Source: Porticoccus sp950063125
GTDB taxonomy: Bacteria > Pseudomonadota > Gammaproteobacteria > Pseudomonadales > Porticoccaceae
NCBI RefSeq assembly: GCF_963973895.1
Contig: NZ_CAXBBF010000004.1
Strand: one strand, 5' to 3'
Length of the DNA: 64,000 bases
How positions within the stretch are numbered: position 1 is the stretch's first letter; each line of letters starts with the position of its first letter. Both the position numbers and the translations under genes were made by a program. The notes under the pieces are model-generated. The model did not search any database. It was not told the DNA's origin and worked only from the letters and a program-made list of their open reading frames with translations. Below, piece by piece: positions 25,027 to 34,993 of the stretch.

Positions 25027-27741
25027 TCACTGTGTGCCGGTGAGCTTGCGCAGTACATAGTGCAGAATGCCACCATTCCTGAAATAGTCGAATTCATTGG
25101 GGGTGTCGATGCGCACAGTGACGGAGAAAGTGCGGGTTCCCTTCTCGCCGGTTGCCGTGACTGACAGCTCGCGCTGGCCTGCTTCAACAGCGGGGATATC
25201 GAAATGCTCGGTGCCGTCCAGTCCCAGCGAGTCGGCATCTTCCCCGCCGCTGAACTGCAGCGGTAAAACCCCCATGCCCACCAGATTGGAGCGATGGATG
25301 CGCTCGAAGCTTTTGGCAATCACCGCCCGGACGCCGAGCAGAATGGTGCCCTTCGCCGCCCAGTCCCGGGAGGAACCGGTACCGTATTCCTGTCCTGCCA
25401 ATACCACCAGAGGTGTTCCGTTTTGCCGGTATTTCATGGCGGCGTCGTACACACTGATCGAGGAGTTGTCGGGAAAGTAGGTCGTCCATCCGCCCTCGGT
25501 ACCCGGAGCCAGCTGATTGCGCAACCGTACATTGGCAAAGGTGCCGCGCATCATCACCTCGTGGTTGCCCCGCCGCGATCCATAGGAGTTGAAATCCTTC
25601 GGCTCCACACCCTGTTCGATCAGATAGTGCCCCGCCGGGCTGTCCTTGGCGATACTGCCGGCCGGCGAGATGTGGTCGGTGGTGATGGAGTCCCCCAGTT
25701 TCAGCAGGCAGCGGGCCTGCTCGATAGGTTTTATCGCCGCCGGCTCGGCGGTCATGCCTTCAAAAAAAGGTGGCTTGCGAACATAGGTGGATTCCGGCCA
25801 GCTGTACAGCTCCCCACCGGATACCGGCAGGTTCTGCCATTCCTCATCTCCACTGTAGACATCTGCATACTTTTCCCGGAACAGCCCGGCTGCCACATGG
25901 GCATTAACCAGTGCCTTGATTTCCTCTGAGGATGGCCAGATGTCCTTCAGGTAAACGGCACGACCTTCCGCGTCTTCCCCCAAGGGCTCGTTTTTCAGAT
26001 CCAGCAGCATACTGCCGGCCAGTGCGTAGGCCACCACCAGAGGGGGCGATGCCAGGTAGTTGGTTTTTACATCGGAATGAATGCGGCCTTCAAAATTGCG
26101 GTTGCCAGACAGCACCGACGCCACCGTGAGATTCCGGGTACGGATGGATTCGGCTATTTCATCGGGCAGTGGACCTGAATTGCCGATACAGGTGGTGCAG
26201 CCATAGCCCACCAGATAGAAGCCCATCGCTTCGAGATCTTCCAGCAAACCGGACTGCTCCAGATATTCGGTGACCACCTTGGAGCCGGGTGCCAGACTGG
26301 TTTTGACCCAGGGTTTTACGGTAAGTCCCCGCTGTCTCGCTTTCCGGGCGAGCAGGCCCGCTGCCAACATGACACTCGGGTTGGAGGTATTCGTGCAACT
26401 GGTAATGGCGGCAATGACCACCGCACCATCACGGAGCTGAAAATTTTGATTCCGGAAGGTGATTTCGTGAGCGGTATCTTCCGGCTCCTCCATGGCCGCG
26501 CCTTCGTCGTCCATCTCCAGTGCCTGGATCTGTTCAGCGCTTGCGGCTGCAGCATCGTCCAGCAGCTTGCGGTAATGGTCGGCCATAGCTGTGAGAGAAA
26601 CCCGGTCCTGGGGGCGCTTCGGTCCGGCGAGGCTGGGTACGACATCGGCCAGATTGAGCTCTAGCAGCGAACTGTACTCTGCATCCGGGGTATTTTCGTC
26701 ATGCCATATGCCGACAGTTTTGGTGTAGGTTTCCACCAGGGCCAGTTGCTGTTCACTGCGACCGGTGAGTTCGAGGTAGTTAATGGTTTCCCGGTCGATA
26801 GGGAAAATAGCGCAGGTTGCGCCGTATTCCGGTGTCATATTGCCGATAGTGGCGCGATCCGCGAGCGACAGGCTCTCCAGCCCCGGGCCAAAGAATTCGA
26901 CAAATTTTGATACCACTCCGTGTTTGCGCAGCTGCTCGGTCACAGTTAGTACCAAATCGGTGGCGGTGGCGCCCTCGGGTAACTTGCCGGTCAATTTAAA
27001 GCCCACAACCTGGGGCAAAAGCATACTGATGGGCTGCCCCAGCATGGCTGCTTCCGCCTCGATGCCGCCCACTCCCCAGCCCAGAACCCCCAGGCCGTTA
27101 ATCATGGTGGTGTGTGAGTCAGTGCCTACCAACGTATCGGGATACGCTACCAACTTGCCGTCAACGGTCTTTGAGTAGACCGCCTGGGCCAGGTATTCCA
27201 GGTTGACCTGATGGCAAATGCCGGTGCCGGGAGGAACGACCTTGAAGTTTTCAAAGGCTTTTTGCCCCCAGCGCAGGAACTGGTAGCGTTCCCGATTGCG
27301 GGTAACTTCAAGGGCAGTATTCTTTTTGAGCGAGTCTTCGTGACCGTAAAAGTCCACCATGACGGAATGGTCAATGACCAGATCCACAGCGGAGAGGGGA
27401 TTGATCCGGTCCGGTGAACCCCCCAGCTCTCCCATGGCGTCGCGCATGGCTGCCAGGTCGACGACTGCCGGGACACCGGTGAAATCCTGCAACAGGACCC
27501 TCGCCGGCACAAAACTGATTTCCTCGCTCGGTGTTGCCTGTGGATCCCAGTTGGCCACCGCTTCAATATCCCTGTCCTGGACAAAATCCTCGTTGGCATG
27601 ACGGAGTAGGTTTTCCAGCAGTATCTTCAGTGAATAGGGGAGTCGGGTAATATCGTATTTGTCGGACACACCCTTAAAGTCGTAAAAAGTGTAGGTGTCG
27701 TCGCCAATAACCGACGAGGTTGTGGACTGATACTTGGACAT
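25027..27741 (-). CDS. acnA: Aconitate hydratase A
   Basis: AcnA interconverts citrate and isocitrate in the TCA cycle through a [4Fe-4S] cluster. Its 904 aa match the AcnA/IRP1 length. The three cluster Cys lie in ITSCTNTSN and YGCTTCIGNSG. Substrate residues occur in GTDSHTTMINGLGVLGWGVGG and in YGTGSSRDWAAKGT. The C-terminal swivel domain follows from about 680. The N-terminus, DDTYTFYDFKGVSDKYDITRLPYS, is typical of bacterial AcnA. It is convergent with the OYE gene, 27 bp apart, and appears monocistronic. Confidence 0.97.
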   Translation of the reverse strand: MSKYQSTTSSVIGDDTYTFYDFKGVSDKYDITRLPYSLKILLENLLRHANEDFVQDRDIEAVANWDPQATPSEEISFVPARVLLQDFTGVPAVVDLAAMRDAMGELGGSPDRINPLSAVDLVIDHSVMVDFYGHEDSLKKNTALEVTRNRERYQFLRWGQKAFENFKVVPPGTGICHQVNLEYLAQAVYSKTVDGKLVAYPDTLVGTDSHTTMINGLGVLGWGVGGIEAEAAMLGQPISMLLPQVVGFKLTGKLPEGATATDLVLTVTEQLRKHGVVSKFVEFFGPGLESLSLADRATIGNMTPEYGATCAIFPIDRETINYLELTGRSEQQLALVETYTKTVGIWHDENTPDAEYSSLLELNLADVVPSLAGPKRPQDRVSLTAMADHYRKLLDDAAAASAEQIQALEMDDEGAAMEEPEDTAHEITFRNQNFQLRDGAVVIAAITSCTNTSNPSVMLAAGLLARKARQRGLTVKPWVKTSLAPGSKVVTEYLEQSGLLEDLEAMGFYLVGYGCTTCIGNSGPLPDEIAESIRTRNLTVASVLSGNRNFEGRIHSDVKTNYLASPPLVVAYALAGSMLLDLKNEPLGEDAEGRAVYLKDIWPSSEEIKALVNAHVAAGLFREKYADVYSGDEEWQNLPVSGGELYSWPESTYVRKPPFFEGMTAEPAAIKPIEQARCLLKLGDSITTDHISPAGSIAKDSPAGHYLIEQGVEPKDFNSYGSRRGNHEVMMRGTFANVRLRNQLAPGTEGGWTTYFPDNSSISVYDAAMKYRQNGTPLVVLAGQEYGTGSSRDWAAKGTILLGVRAVIAKSFERIHRSNLVGMGVLPLQFSGGEDADSLGLDGTEHFDIPAVEAGQRELSVTATGEKGTRTFSVTVRIDTPNEFDYFRNGGILHYVLRKLTGTQ

Positions 27742-27862
27742 GCTCGCTCCTGTTTCAATTGCTTGATCACTAGCCTAAGGATAGTCAAAGCCTGCAATCG
27801 TGTCTTTATGTGAAATAGTGGGAAGGTTATTAATGGGTTTATAACACCCCTGTAACCTCTGT

Positions 27863-28255
27863 TTATCTTGCCAGTTTGATCGCCAGCGCGGTGCAGATAC
27901 CCCATATCCCGTTAAAAAATAGTACCAGCAGCGGTGTCAGCAGCCCAAGTTCCAGGCCGGCTATACCCTTCTGTGCCTGCAGGGGGAATACAATGAACAG
28001 CTGTACTGCAGTGGGAAACAGGCTCAGCACCATCCCTTTCCAGACTAATCTCGATTGCCATATCGGCAGCAAAAACAGCAGTCCCCAAAGTCCACCCCAG
28101 ACGATCCTTGGGTAGAGCCATTGTGGGGACAGGCCCGGTGCAATAGCGACTCCGAGTGCTTGAGATATACCGAGATCGCCAAAAATCCAGACGGAGAGGC
28201 TGTTGGCCAGTGCGCCGAGGCAGCCGGCTGCGAAAAAAAAGAGTGACTTGTGCAT
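27863..28255 (-). CDS. Small conserved-looking membrane protein
   Basis: This 130-aa protein has four hydrophobic segments (about residues 4-26, 50-68, 72-92 and 104-126). It has no signature motif I recognise. Gly-rich GCLGALANSLSVW near the N-terminus and YPRIVWGGLWGLLFLLP in the middle suggest tightly packed helices. It is located between acnA and a DsbA-like isomerase gene, same strand, 121 bp from both. The function is unknown; it is more likely real than not because of codon quality and length. Confidence 0.6.
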   Translation of the reverse strand: MHKSLFFFAAGCLGALANSLSVWIFGDLGISQALGVAIAPGLSPQWLYPRIVWGGLWGLLFLLPIWQSRLVWKGMVLSLFPTAVQLFIVFPLQAQKGIAGLELGLLTPLLVLFFNGIWGICTALAIKLAR

Positions 28256-28377
28256 AAGTGCTCCCGGAAACGCTTCGCCCGATCATAGGGCGATACCCTT
28301 TTGGCTATCAACTATTGGACTGGCTATTGTCCATGCATGCAGTTTAGGCATGCAGTTCAGGCATGGACTCTGGGTGT

Positions 28378-28989
28378 TTATTCATAAGCGGGAAAGGCGA
28401 TAACACCGGCGGCAAAATCCAGCGCTGTTTCCAGCCGCTCGTTGCCCCAGAACAGTTCCCTGCCCACCAGAAACGAGGGTGCACCGAAGAGATGTTGTTC
28501 GATGGCCTGCCCAGTCTGCTGATGAAGACGACCCTTGGTTTCTGCCCAACCGGCTTCTTCCAGTACAGGTTGTGCAACTGTGCCACTGGCGGTCAGGCAT
28601 TGGCCAATGACCTCAGGTGAGGCGATATCCTCGTCGCGTTCAAAGTTGGCGCGAAATACCTCCCGACAGAACTGCGGTACCCAGTGGGCATCCGGTGCAG
28701 TACAGACTGCCCGTGCCGCCAGCAAGCCGTTGCGCGGAAATTGAGAGGGTTTGTGCCAGGGCAATTGCAGCTGGCTGGCGACTCGCGCCATATCACGCCA
28801 CATGTAGCGCCCTTTGTCGGGGTAGATGTTGAATGGCGAGTCGCTCCAGCCCTGTTGTTTGAAGATGGCTCCGAGCATGAAGGGGCGCCACCGCACCGGA
28901 ATATTTCTCTCCCCGGCAAGGGCCTCGATACGCATGGCGGCGGGATAGGAATAGGTGCTGCCAAAGTCAAACCAGAATTCCAGGTGCAT
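28378..28989 (-). CDS. DsbA-family 2-hydroxychromene-2-carboxylate isomerase-like protein
   Basis: This 203-aa thioredoxin-fold protein belongs to the DsbA/HCCA-isomerase (kappa GST-like) group. The N-terminus EFWFDFGSTYSYPAAM has the catalytic Ser-type motif (FxSxYSY) and no CxxC, so it is not a disulfide oxidase. Other features are RPFMLGAIFKQQG and GAPSFLVGRELFWGNERL, which carries the cis-Pro-like loop. Family members isomerise glutathione adducts or act as GSTs. No naphthalene pathway gene is nearby, so the real substrate is unknown. Confidence 0.85.
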   Translation of the reverse strand: MHLEFWFDFGSTYSYPAAMRIEALAGERNIPVRWRPFMLGAIFKQQGWSDSPFNIYPDKGRYMWRDMARVASQLQLPWHKPSQFPRNGLLAARAVCTAPDAHWVPQFCREVFRANFERDEDIASPEVIGQCLTASGTVAQPVLEEAGWAETKGRLHQQTGQAIEQHLFGAPSFLVGRELFWGNERLETALDFAAGVIAFPAYE

Positions 28990-29010
28990 GGTGTTGATTG
29001 CTCCTCTGAA

Positions 29011-29784
29011 TCAGTCGCCGGTGCCGTCTAATCGCACCACACTGACCCGTTGTGTGATCGGCGAGACAGCCGGGCCGAACTGATTGTAAATAGCCACATC
29101 GGCGGCGTCTCGACCATAGCCGATTGCCACATAACCGCCTTTTAGCGTTGGTTGTGTCGCATCAAAGGTATACCACTGGCCGCCCACATAGGCCTCAAAC
29201 CAGGCGTGCATATCGATAGGGTCAAGCTCGTAGAGGTAGCCGACGACCATCCTGGCAGGAATACTGAGACTCCGGCACAACGCAATACCCAGGTGGGCGA
29301 AATCACGACAAACGCCCCACTGGCGCATATTCACTTCTGCTGCAGAGAGTTGATCATTGCCGAGCATTGGCTCATAGCGAATGCGCTCACGCAGCCAGCA
29401 CTGAATGGCATTAACCTGATCGTAGCCCGGTTGTTGGTCGGCGGTAATTTCGTTGGCCATCTGGACAAAGCGGTCCGACTCACAGTAGCGGCTGGGAAGC
29501 AGATAGCAGAGCATGGAGTCCGGCAGATACTGTACTTCAATAAAAGGCGCGCCCGGAGCCTGTTCGATGACATCCACTGTTTTTACATCGGCCGAGGTGG
29601 TGATGGAAAAGGGGCCGGGTTGGCCCAGCAGTCGCTGACAGAGGTTGCCGAAATTGTCGGTAAATTCCTCCATTGGGCAATCTGGTGTGAGCGTGTATTC
29701 CTCCCGGGCCACCCTTTGTTGTCCGCCGCTGCGTGGCCTTAGCATGAAGATGAAGGGTGTCGGAAGCTCGATTTCGAAGCTCAT
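29011..29784 (-). CDS. Transglutaminase-like cysteine protease-fold protein
   Basis: The 257-aa protein has an N-terminal beta domain and a transglutaminase-like core whose catalytic Cys-His-Asp triad is visible: WGVCRDFAHLGIALCR, DMHAWFEAYVGG and WYTFDATQP. Bacterial members are thought to be peptidases or amidases, not true transglutaminases. The ATG at 29784 starts MSFEIELPTPFIF, as in family members; an upstream in-frame ATG adds eight residues. It is 21 bp upstream of the HCCA-isomerase-like gene on the same strand, so cotranscription is plausible. The substrate is unknown. Confidence 0.85.
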   Translation of the reverse strand: MSFEIELPTPFIFMLRPRSGGQQRVAREEYTLTPDCPMEEFTDNFGNLCQRLLGQPGPFSITTSADVKTVDVIEQAPGAPFIEVQYLPDSMLCYLLPSRYCESDRFVQMANEITADQQPGYDQVNAIQCWLRERIRYEPMLGNDQLSAAEVNMRQWGVCRDFAHLGIALCRSLSIPARMVVGYLYELDPIDMHAWFEAYVGGQWYTFDATQPTLKGGYVAIGYGRDAADVAIYNQFGPAVSPITQRVSVVRLDGTGD

Positions 29785-29851
29785 GCTGCAGGTAGTTCGT
29801 AACCACATAAGGCAATGTCCAGTATCAAAACGGTCTTATAAACGGGGCCGG

Positions 29852-30508
29852 TCAGGCCGCATAGTAGAAAATGGCAATATAGTGGCAAGTAGTACCCGCC
29901 ATGACAAACAGGTGCCAGATAAAGTGGCCGTATCGCAAATAGCTGTCGGCGGTGAAAAAGGCCACCCCCACGGTATAGGCCAGGCCGCCGGAAGCGAGCC
30001 AGATCAGGCCCGGTGTCGGCAAGTGAAGCCACAAAGGGTTGGCTGCAATCACAATCAGCCAGCCCATTAAAAGATAAAGGCCGGTGGAAAATACCGGATG
30101 ATTAAGCCTGTTGCTGGCCTTGAGTATGACGCCTGTAGCTGCCAGACACCAGATCGCCGCCAATAGAGACCAGCCCCATGCACCCCTTAGCGCCCCTAGG
30201 GTAAAGGGAGTGTAGGTGCCGGCGATCAGTAGAAAAATAGCCGAATGTTCTATCACCTGAAACTGTTTCTTTCTGTGCCCCTTGGGAAGGCCGTGATAGA
30301 GCATGGATGCAAGATAGAGCAGTATCATCGTCAGGGCAAAGATAGCCGAGCCTATCATGAACCCGGTGTTGTCCTGTTGGGATGCACGAATTAACAGAGG
30401 GGGTGTGGCAATAAGAGCCGCCAGGAGCCCTGCGCCATGACTGAGACTGTTAGCAATTTCCTCTTCGGAGGACTGCTCGCGCCCCGGTGATTTGAGTGAT
30501 GATGACAC
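29852..30508 (-). CDS. trhA: Hemolysin III-type membrane protein (TrhA/PAQR family)
   Basis: This 218-aa seven-helix membrane protein of the PAQR/hemolysin III family has the family His residues in SHGAGLLAALIA, EHSAIFLLIAGTYTPFTLG and WHLFVMAGTTCHYIAIF. The bacterial homologue TrhA has been linked to membrane energetics; a hemolytic role is doubtful for most. Helix segments begin about every 25-30 residues from 30. It is on the same strand as its neighbours but separated by 67 and 86 bp. Function by family only. Confidence 0.88.
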   Translation of the reverse strand: MSSSLKSPGREQSSEEEIANSLSHGAGLLAALIATPPLLIRASQQDNTGFMIGSAIFALTMILLYLASMLYHGLPKGHRKKQFQVIEHSAIFLLIAGTYTPFTLGALRGAWGWSLLAAIWCLAATGVILKASNRLNHPVFSTGLYLLMGWLIVIAANPLWLHLPTPGLIWLASGGLAYTVGVAFFTADSYLRYGHFIWHLFVMAGTTCHYIAIFYYAA

Positions 30509-30594
30509 AATGCTCCATGTTCTCGGTTTTGGTAGGTATTAGGTCTCGGGTCTTCACGCAAATGACTGAAGCTGACAAGCTTAATCCACTTGGC

Positions 30595-31563
30595 CTACTC
30601 TTCGACAGTTACTGGTGAAACAAACCCCGGTGGCTTAATGGCCAGTACTGAACAGGTCAGTTGGTCGAGAATGGCCTCAGCCGTATTGCCAATGATCAAT
30701 CCCGATATTCCGGTGCGCCCCAGTGTCCCCATTACCACAAGATTTGCCTTCAATTGCGTTGCCATATCAGGTATTACCCTCGGCGCAGGCCCTTGGCGCA
30801 AATGAAACTGCGGTGACAGGTAGTTGTACGCCTCATCGCCAACCCGCGCATGTATTTTGCGGTCCAGGCTATCGAGAATCGACTGGTGTCGCGCGCGTTC
30901 ACCCTCAGTGTAATTGAGACTGCTTTTCTCCGGGTTGTCGCTCCATACCTGAAACAACATTTCCCCGGGTGCATCCCAAGCGTGCACAAAATGCAGGTCG
31001 GCAAAATCTGCGATGGCGAGTGAGGTGGCAAACTCGATGATCTGTCGGTTGGGGCCCTGTTCTGCTGACGCCGGTTCCTCCGGATCAAAATCCAGAGCGG
31101 CCATAATGCAACGATAGTCCGGTTTCTCATCTGCTTTTATCAGCCAAACCGGGCAGGGACACTTGCGTAGCAGGTGCATATCATCGCTGCCGAACAGCCT
31201 TTCCATAAAATCCGGATTTTCAGCTGGCTTGATGACCAGATCATGACCTTCTCTGAGAACTGTCCGGATGACTTCCAGAAAACACTTGCCTTCAACCACT
31301 GTCAGGGTGATTTGGTTATCCTGTGAATAGGGTTCTGTCAGTGATTGCAGTGCGTTGTAGCGCTCTGCAACCAGATTTGCTTTTAGTTCGGCTGAACCCG
31401 GTGCCTCAGGGGGCAGGTGTACACTGATAGGTGGCGGTGACATTACGTCAATCACGGTTAGCCGGGCCTGATTCTTGACGGCCAGCGATACCGCGCGGGC
31501 AAAGGCCGTCTCCTGTGCAACAGCCGGTTCTGATACATAGAGAATGTGCTTGAACTGGTTCAT
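30595..31563 (-). CDS. Universal stress protein with two Usp domains
   Basis: This 322-aa UspE-like protein is built of two Usp domains (about 1-150 and 160-310). The second ends with VVMGTLGRTGISGLIIGNTAEAIL, the nucleotide-binding motif of ATP-type Usps. The first has FKHILYVSEP at the start and a weaker motif. Such proteins support survival under starvation and oxidative stress. It lies 12 bp downstream of a CPA2 antiporter on the same strand, so the two are probably one operon, and Usp may modulate the transporter, as seen for fused Usp-antiporter proteins (inference). Confidence 0.88.
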   Translation of the reverse strand: MNQFKHILYVSEPAVAQETAFARAVSLAVKNQARLTVIDVMSPPPISVHLPPEAPGSAELKANLVAERYNALQSLTEPYSQDNQITLTVVEGKCFLEVIRTVLREGHDLVIKPAENPDFMERLFGSDDMHLLRKCPCPVWLIKADEKPDYRCIMAALDFDPEEPASAEQGPNRQIIEFATSLAIADFADLHFVHAWDAPGEMLFQVWSDNPEKSSLNYTEGERARHQSILDSLDRKIHARVGDEAYNYLSPQFHLRQGPAPRVIPDMATQLKANLVVMGTLGRTGISGLIIGNTAEAILDQLTCSVLAIKPPGFVSPVTVEE

Positions 31564-31575
31564 GTCGATCTCCTG

Positions 31576-33228
31576 TCAGGCTGGCGGGTTATCGGCCTTC
31601 TTTTGTGGGAATAATTGCGCTGCCGCTTCCCTGGCAGCATCGGCATAGGGGACCAATACCATGTCTACCCCCGCTTGTTCAAAGAATTTGGCGTCGTAAC
31701 TGCCGGCGGCGGAAATAGCCACTTTGCCTTTATAGCCCTGTTCCTTTAGCCCGTGCAATATCATCCGGTTGATGGCGCGGTCGCGGACGGTACTGACTAC
31801 CCAGGTTGCCCGGGACAGGGGCAGTGAGGCGATAAACTCCGGGTCTTCTGCATCGCCATAGTGCACTGCGTAGCCGTCACGGGTATGGTGTTGCACGGCT
31901 TCGGGGTCGAAATCCACGGCCAGCAGACGGCAACCTCGCTGGCGCAGATAGGTGGCGACGGATGCGCCGAAACGGCCCAGGCCAATCAGCAGGATATCGA
32001 CTTTTTCTTCGTCGCCTACGGTGCTGTCCAGTTCCCTGTGCGCCACTTTGCGCTCGAAAATGCCCAGCCAGGGGGCAAGTCGTGCATAAAGCGGGTGGGA
32101 GTAGAGGATCATGTAGGTGGAGGCGCTGATGGTAATCAGGCCCACCAGTGTGATAAGTCCGACGGTATCCTGTCCCAGGTGACCGAGGCTGAGGCCGAGT
32201 GCGGCCAGAATCAGGGAAAATTCACTGATTTGTGCCACCGTCAGTCCCGCCAGAAATCCGGTGCGTTTGCGATAGCCCATATACCCCATAATCGCCATGA
32301 CGATCAGCGGGTTGCCGACCAACACGAACAGCGAGAAGATCATCGCCGCCCCCAGTTGGCCGCCCAGATTGAGGATATCCAGTGATGCACCCAGTTCGAT
32401 AAAAAAGAACAACAGGAGGAAATCGCGCAAACTCACCAGTCTGGCGGCGACCTGTTCACGATAGGCCGTGGACGCGATGGAAATACCTGCCAAAAAAGCC
32501 CCCACTTCCTTGCTGAAACCCAGCAGATCACCAATCGATGCGCCGAGAACGGCCCAGGCAATGGCAAATAGCATCAGCAGTTCCGATGAATGCGCAATGC
32601 GCTGCAGCAACCCCGGCAACACATAGCGCATTAGCAGTGCCACCCCGATCAACATCAGGGCACCCTTGAGCAGAATCACCCCGGCTTCCCGGCCGATATT
32701 GACGCCCTCTTCAGCCTGGCCGAAGGCGGTCAGGCCGATCATCACCAGCACCACCACAATGTCCTGAACAATCAGAAAGCCCACGGCAATCCGGCCATGC
32801 AGGGAGTCGACCTCCCGTTTGTCGGACAGCAGCTTGACAATAATAATCGTGCTGGAAAAGGTCAGGGCGACAGCTACGTATAGCGCGGTGACTGGCGACA
32901 TGCCCATGAGCAGGGCGATCAGGTAACCCACGACCGAGGTAAAGAGTACCTGTCCGAGCCCGGATGCCAGGGCGACCGGGCCCACCGTGCGGATAATGTG
33001 CAGATCCAGCTTTAGCCCGACCACGAACAGCAACAGCGCGATACCCAGCCTGGCAAACAGTTCGATCTCGCTGCTGTGGGAGACCATGCCGAACCCGGAG
33101 GGTCCCACCAGAATGCCGATTGCAATAAAAGCGACAATCAGCGGTTGGCGCAGAAACTGGGCAATAAAGCCCCCAATTGCCGCCAGGCCCAATATGACTC
33201 CGATTTCCAGAAAAACACTTCCCAACAT
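31576..33228 (-). CDS. CPA2-family potassium/proton antiporter with TrkA-N domain
   Basis: This 550-aa antiporter resembles KefB and YbaL. The membrane part (about 1-385, roughly 12 helices) begins LGSVFLEIGVILGLAAIGGFIAQ and includes VGPSGFGMVSHS, GLKLDL and LGFSKEVGAFLAGISIA. The cytoplasmic domain from about 412 begins ILLIGLGRFGASVATYLRQRG, a Rossmann TrkA-N fold, and continues VDFDPEAVQHH. It likely exchanges K+ for protons. It is followed closely by the Usp gene. Specificity is unproven, and the paralogue at 20.8 kb is only distantly similar. Confidence 0.88.
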   Translation of the reverse strand: MLGSVFLEIGVILGLAAIGGFIAQFLRQPLIVAFIAIGILVGPSGFGMVSHSSEIELFARLGIALLLFVVGLKLDLHIIRTVGPVALASGLGQVLFTSVVGYLIALLMGMSPVTALYVAVALTFSSTIIIVKLLSDKREVDSLHGRIAVGFLIVQDIVVVLVMIGLTAFGQAEEGVNIGREAGVILLKGALMLIGVALLMRYVLPGLLQRIAHSSELLMLFAIAWAVLGASIGDLLGFSKEVGAFLAGISIASTAYREQVAARLVSLRDFLLLFFFIELGASLDILNLGGQLGAAMIFSLFVLVGNPLIVMAIMGYMGYRKRTGFLAGLTVAQISEFSLILAALGLSLGHLGQDTVGLITLVGLITISASTYMILYSHPLYARLAPWLGIFERKVAHRELDSTVGDEEKVDILLIGLGRFGASVATYLRQRGCRLLAVDFDPEAVQHHTRDGYAVHYGDAEDPEFIASLPLSRATWVVSTVRDRAINRMILHGLKEQGYKGKVAISAAGSYDAKFFEQAGVDMVLVPYADAAREAAAQLFPQKKADNPPA

Positions 33229-33465
33229 TAATGGGACTCCCTTTCGATAGGTCTTTTAGACGGGTGTGCGATGCGCTATTTGTAGTCCCCAGGCTTTTTC
33301 GATCGAGCGGTATGGTGTTTTTACCTATCCATTCAAAGTGATAAATAGGTTAAGTGATAATAGCCGCAAATGGTACAGCCCGATATTCTGGGTATTTTAC
33401 TGATGGTGGTAAATGGACAAAAATACCTGCTGCAGTGATTTTTCCGTTATTGCTGGTGGGTCAGA

Positions 33466-34776
33466 TCAGGGGATGCTTTTTTTGGTCCGGTACATGGCAT
33501 GGTCCGCGTGGCACAGCAATTGTGCATCATCGTCGCCATCGTCCGGGAACTGTGCCACGCCAATGCTCGGATGTATGCCGATGTTATGATTGCCCAGCAC
33601 AAACGGCAGGTTCAATGCCTGGTGAATTTTTTTCAGGACGGCAGCGGTGTTTGCCGGCGAAGCGATATTTTCCAGCAAAATCACAAATTCATCGCCGCCA
33701 AAGCGCGATACCGTATCGGATGCTCTGACACACCCCTCAAGACGCCGTGCGACCTCTTTCAGTAAAAGGTCACCCACCGGGTGGCCATAGTTGTCATTAA
33801 TGAACTTGAATCTGTTCAGATCAAGGTAGAGCACGGCGAGCCGTTGCCCATCGCGACGGGCCCTGCTGAGAGCGGACTGGATACGATCCCCGAACAGTGC
33901 CCGGTTCGGCAGATCGGTAAGCTGATCGTAGAGCGCCATATGCTGCAGGTGGTCCAGCAACTGTTTCCGCTCAATGGCGGCAGCGGCTTGTGTGGAGACA
34001 AATTGCAGTAGCTCCCGGTCTTCATCTGAGTAGTGGGGGTTATCCGGGTGGCTCAGAACGGCCATCGCACCAATGGTTCCCCGCTGTGATTTCAGAGGGA
34101 CTCCCAGCCAGCTGGACGAGGTGTCTGCCAGCCCCCTCAGCTCATTGATATCCTTCGGCAAGAGCAGCAGTGTTTTGCCGGTGCGGATGACCTCTGCGCA
34201 GTGAACCGTTGAATCGATCAGCGAGGGTGATACCTGATTGCCTGCATGGTAGGGGAAATACACGTCATCTTTAGCGTCATCATAGAGGGCGATCGAGAAG
34301 CTGGCAGCCGGCAGCAGGTTTTCAATAATTTGATGAATCCGTTCAAACAGGGTGGGCAGGTCCTCTGCTGCGTGGGCTGCTTCTGAAATGGCAAACAGGG
34401 CCGCCTGTCTGGCCTCAATGCGTTTGCGTTTGGTGATATCCCTGGCTACGGCAATACGCAGTTGATCAGAGTCGGACCAGCGCGCTGACCACATGATATG
34501 AACAATCTGCCCATCCTTGCGCACATAGCGGTTTTCAAAATGGGGTTCGTGCCTGCCGGACATGATGTCCCGGGCCGTTTGCAGGGTCATGTCGCGATCT
34601 TCTGGCAACACCAGATCAATCATGGATTTGCCAATCATCTCCTCACCGCTGTAGCCAAAGATGCGTTCACCTCCCCCGCTGACGTAGACAAACTTCCCCG
34701 CTTTGTCCACCACACAAATGGCATCCAGTAACAGGTCTATATAGCTGCTCAGCGATGCATGAGTGTCTGCTTCCAT
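33466..34776 (-). CDS. Diguanylate cyclase with PAS and GAF sensor domains
   Basis: The 436-aa protein has a PAS domain (about 10-125, ending ARDITKRKRIEAR), a GAF domain (about 135-275) and a C-terminal GGDEF domain. The active-site motif is intact as FGGDEFVIL, with LDLNRFKFINDNYGHPVGD before it, so it should make cyclic di-GMP. No RxxD inhibitory site is obvious upstream. The start at 34776 is chosen because AGGAG is correctly placed; an upstream ATG at 34848 lacks a ribosome site. The sensed signal is unknown. Confidence 0.88.
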   Translation of the reverse strand: MEADTHASLSSYIDLLLDAICVVDKAGKFVYVSGGGERIFGYSGEEMIGKSMIDLVLPEDRDMTLQTARDIMSGRHEPHFENRYVRKDGQIVHIMWSARWSDSDQLRIAVARDITKRKRIEARQAALFAISEAAHAAEDLPTLFERIHQIIENLLPAASFSIALYDDAKDDVYFPYHAGNQVSPSLIDSTVHCAEVIRTGKTLLLLPKDINELRGLADTSSSWLGVPLKSQRGTIGAMAVLSHPDNPHYSDEDRELLQFVSTQAAAAIERKQLLDHLQHMALYDQLTDLPNRALFGDRIQSALSRARRDGQRLAVLYLDLNRFKFINDNYGHPVGDLLLKEVARRLEGCVRASDTVSRFGGDEFVILLENIASPANTAAVLKKIHQALNLPFVLGNHNIGIHPSIGVAQFPDDGDDDAQLLCHADHAMYRTKKSIP

Positions 34777-34993
34777 AGTGAGCTCCTGAAAGGAAGGTGG
34801 GCTCTGAAGTTGATGGGAGGAGCGGGCCTTGCGGCCGGTGGTGGTCATAATGCTTACCAGAGAGATCCAATCAATACTCTATCCTTGATGAGATGCCAAT
34901 CGGTATAGGGTTTGGGGGCTTGGTGCGCCCTGTAGTCCACATAGGTCGATCGCACGTTGTCTGCCATAAATAACAGCCCTGAACCGGGGGATG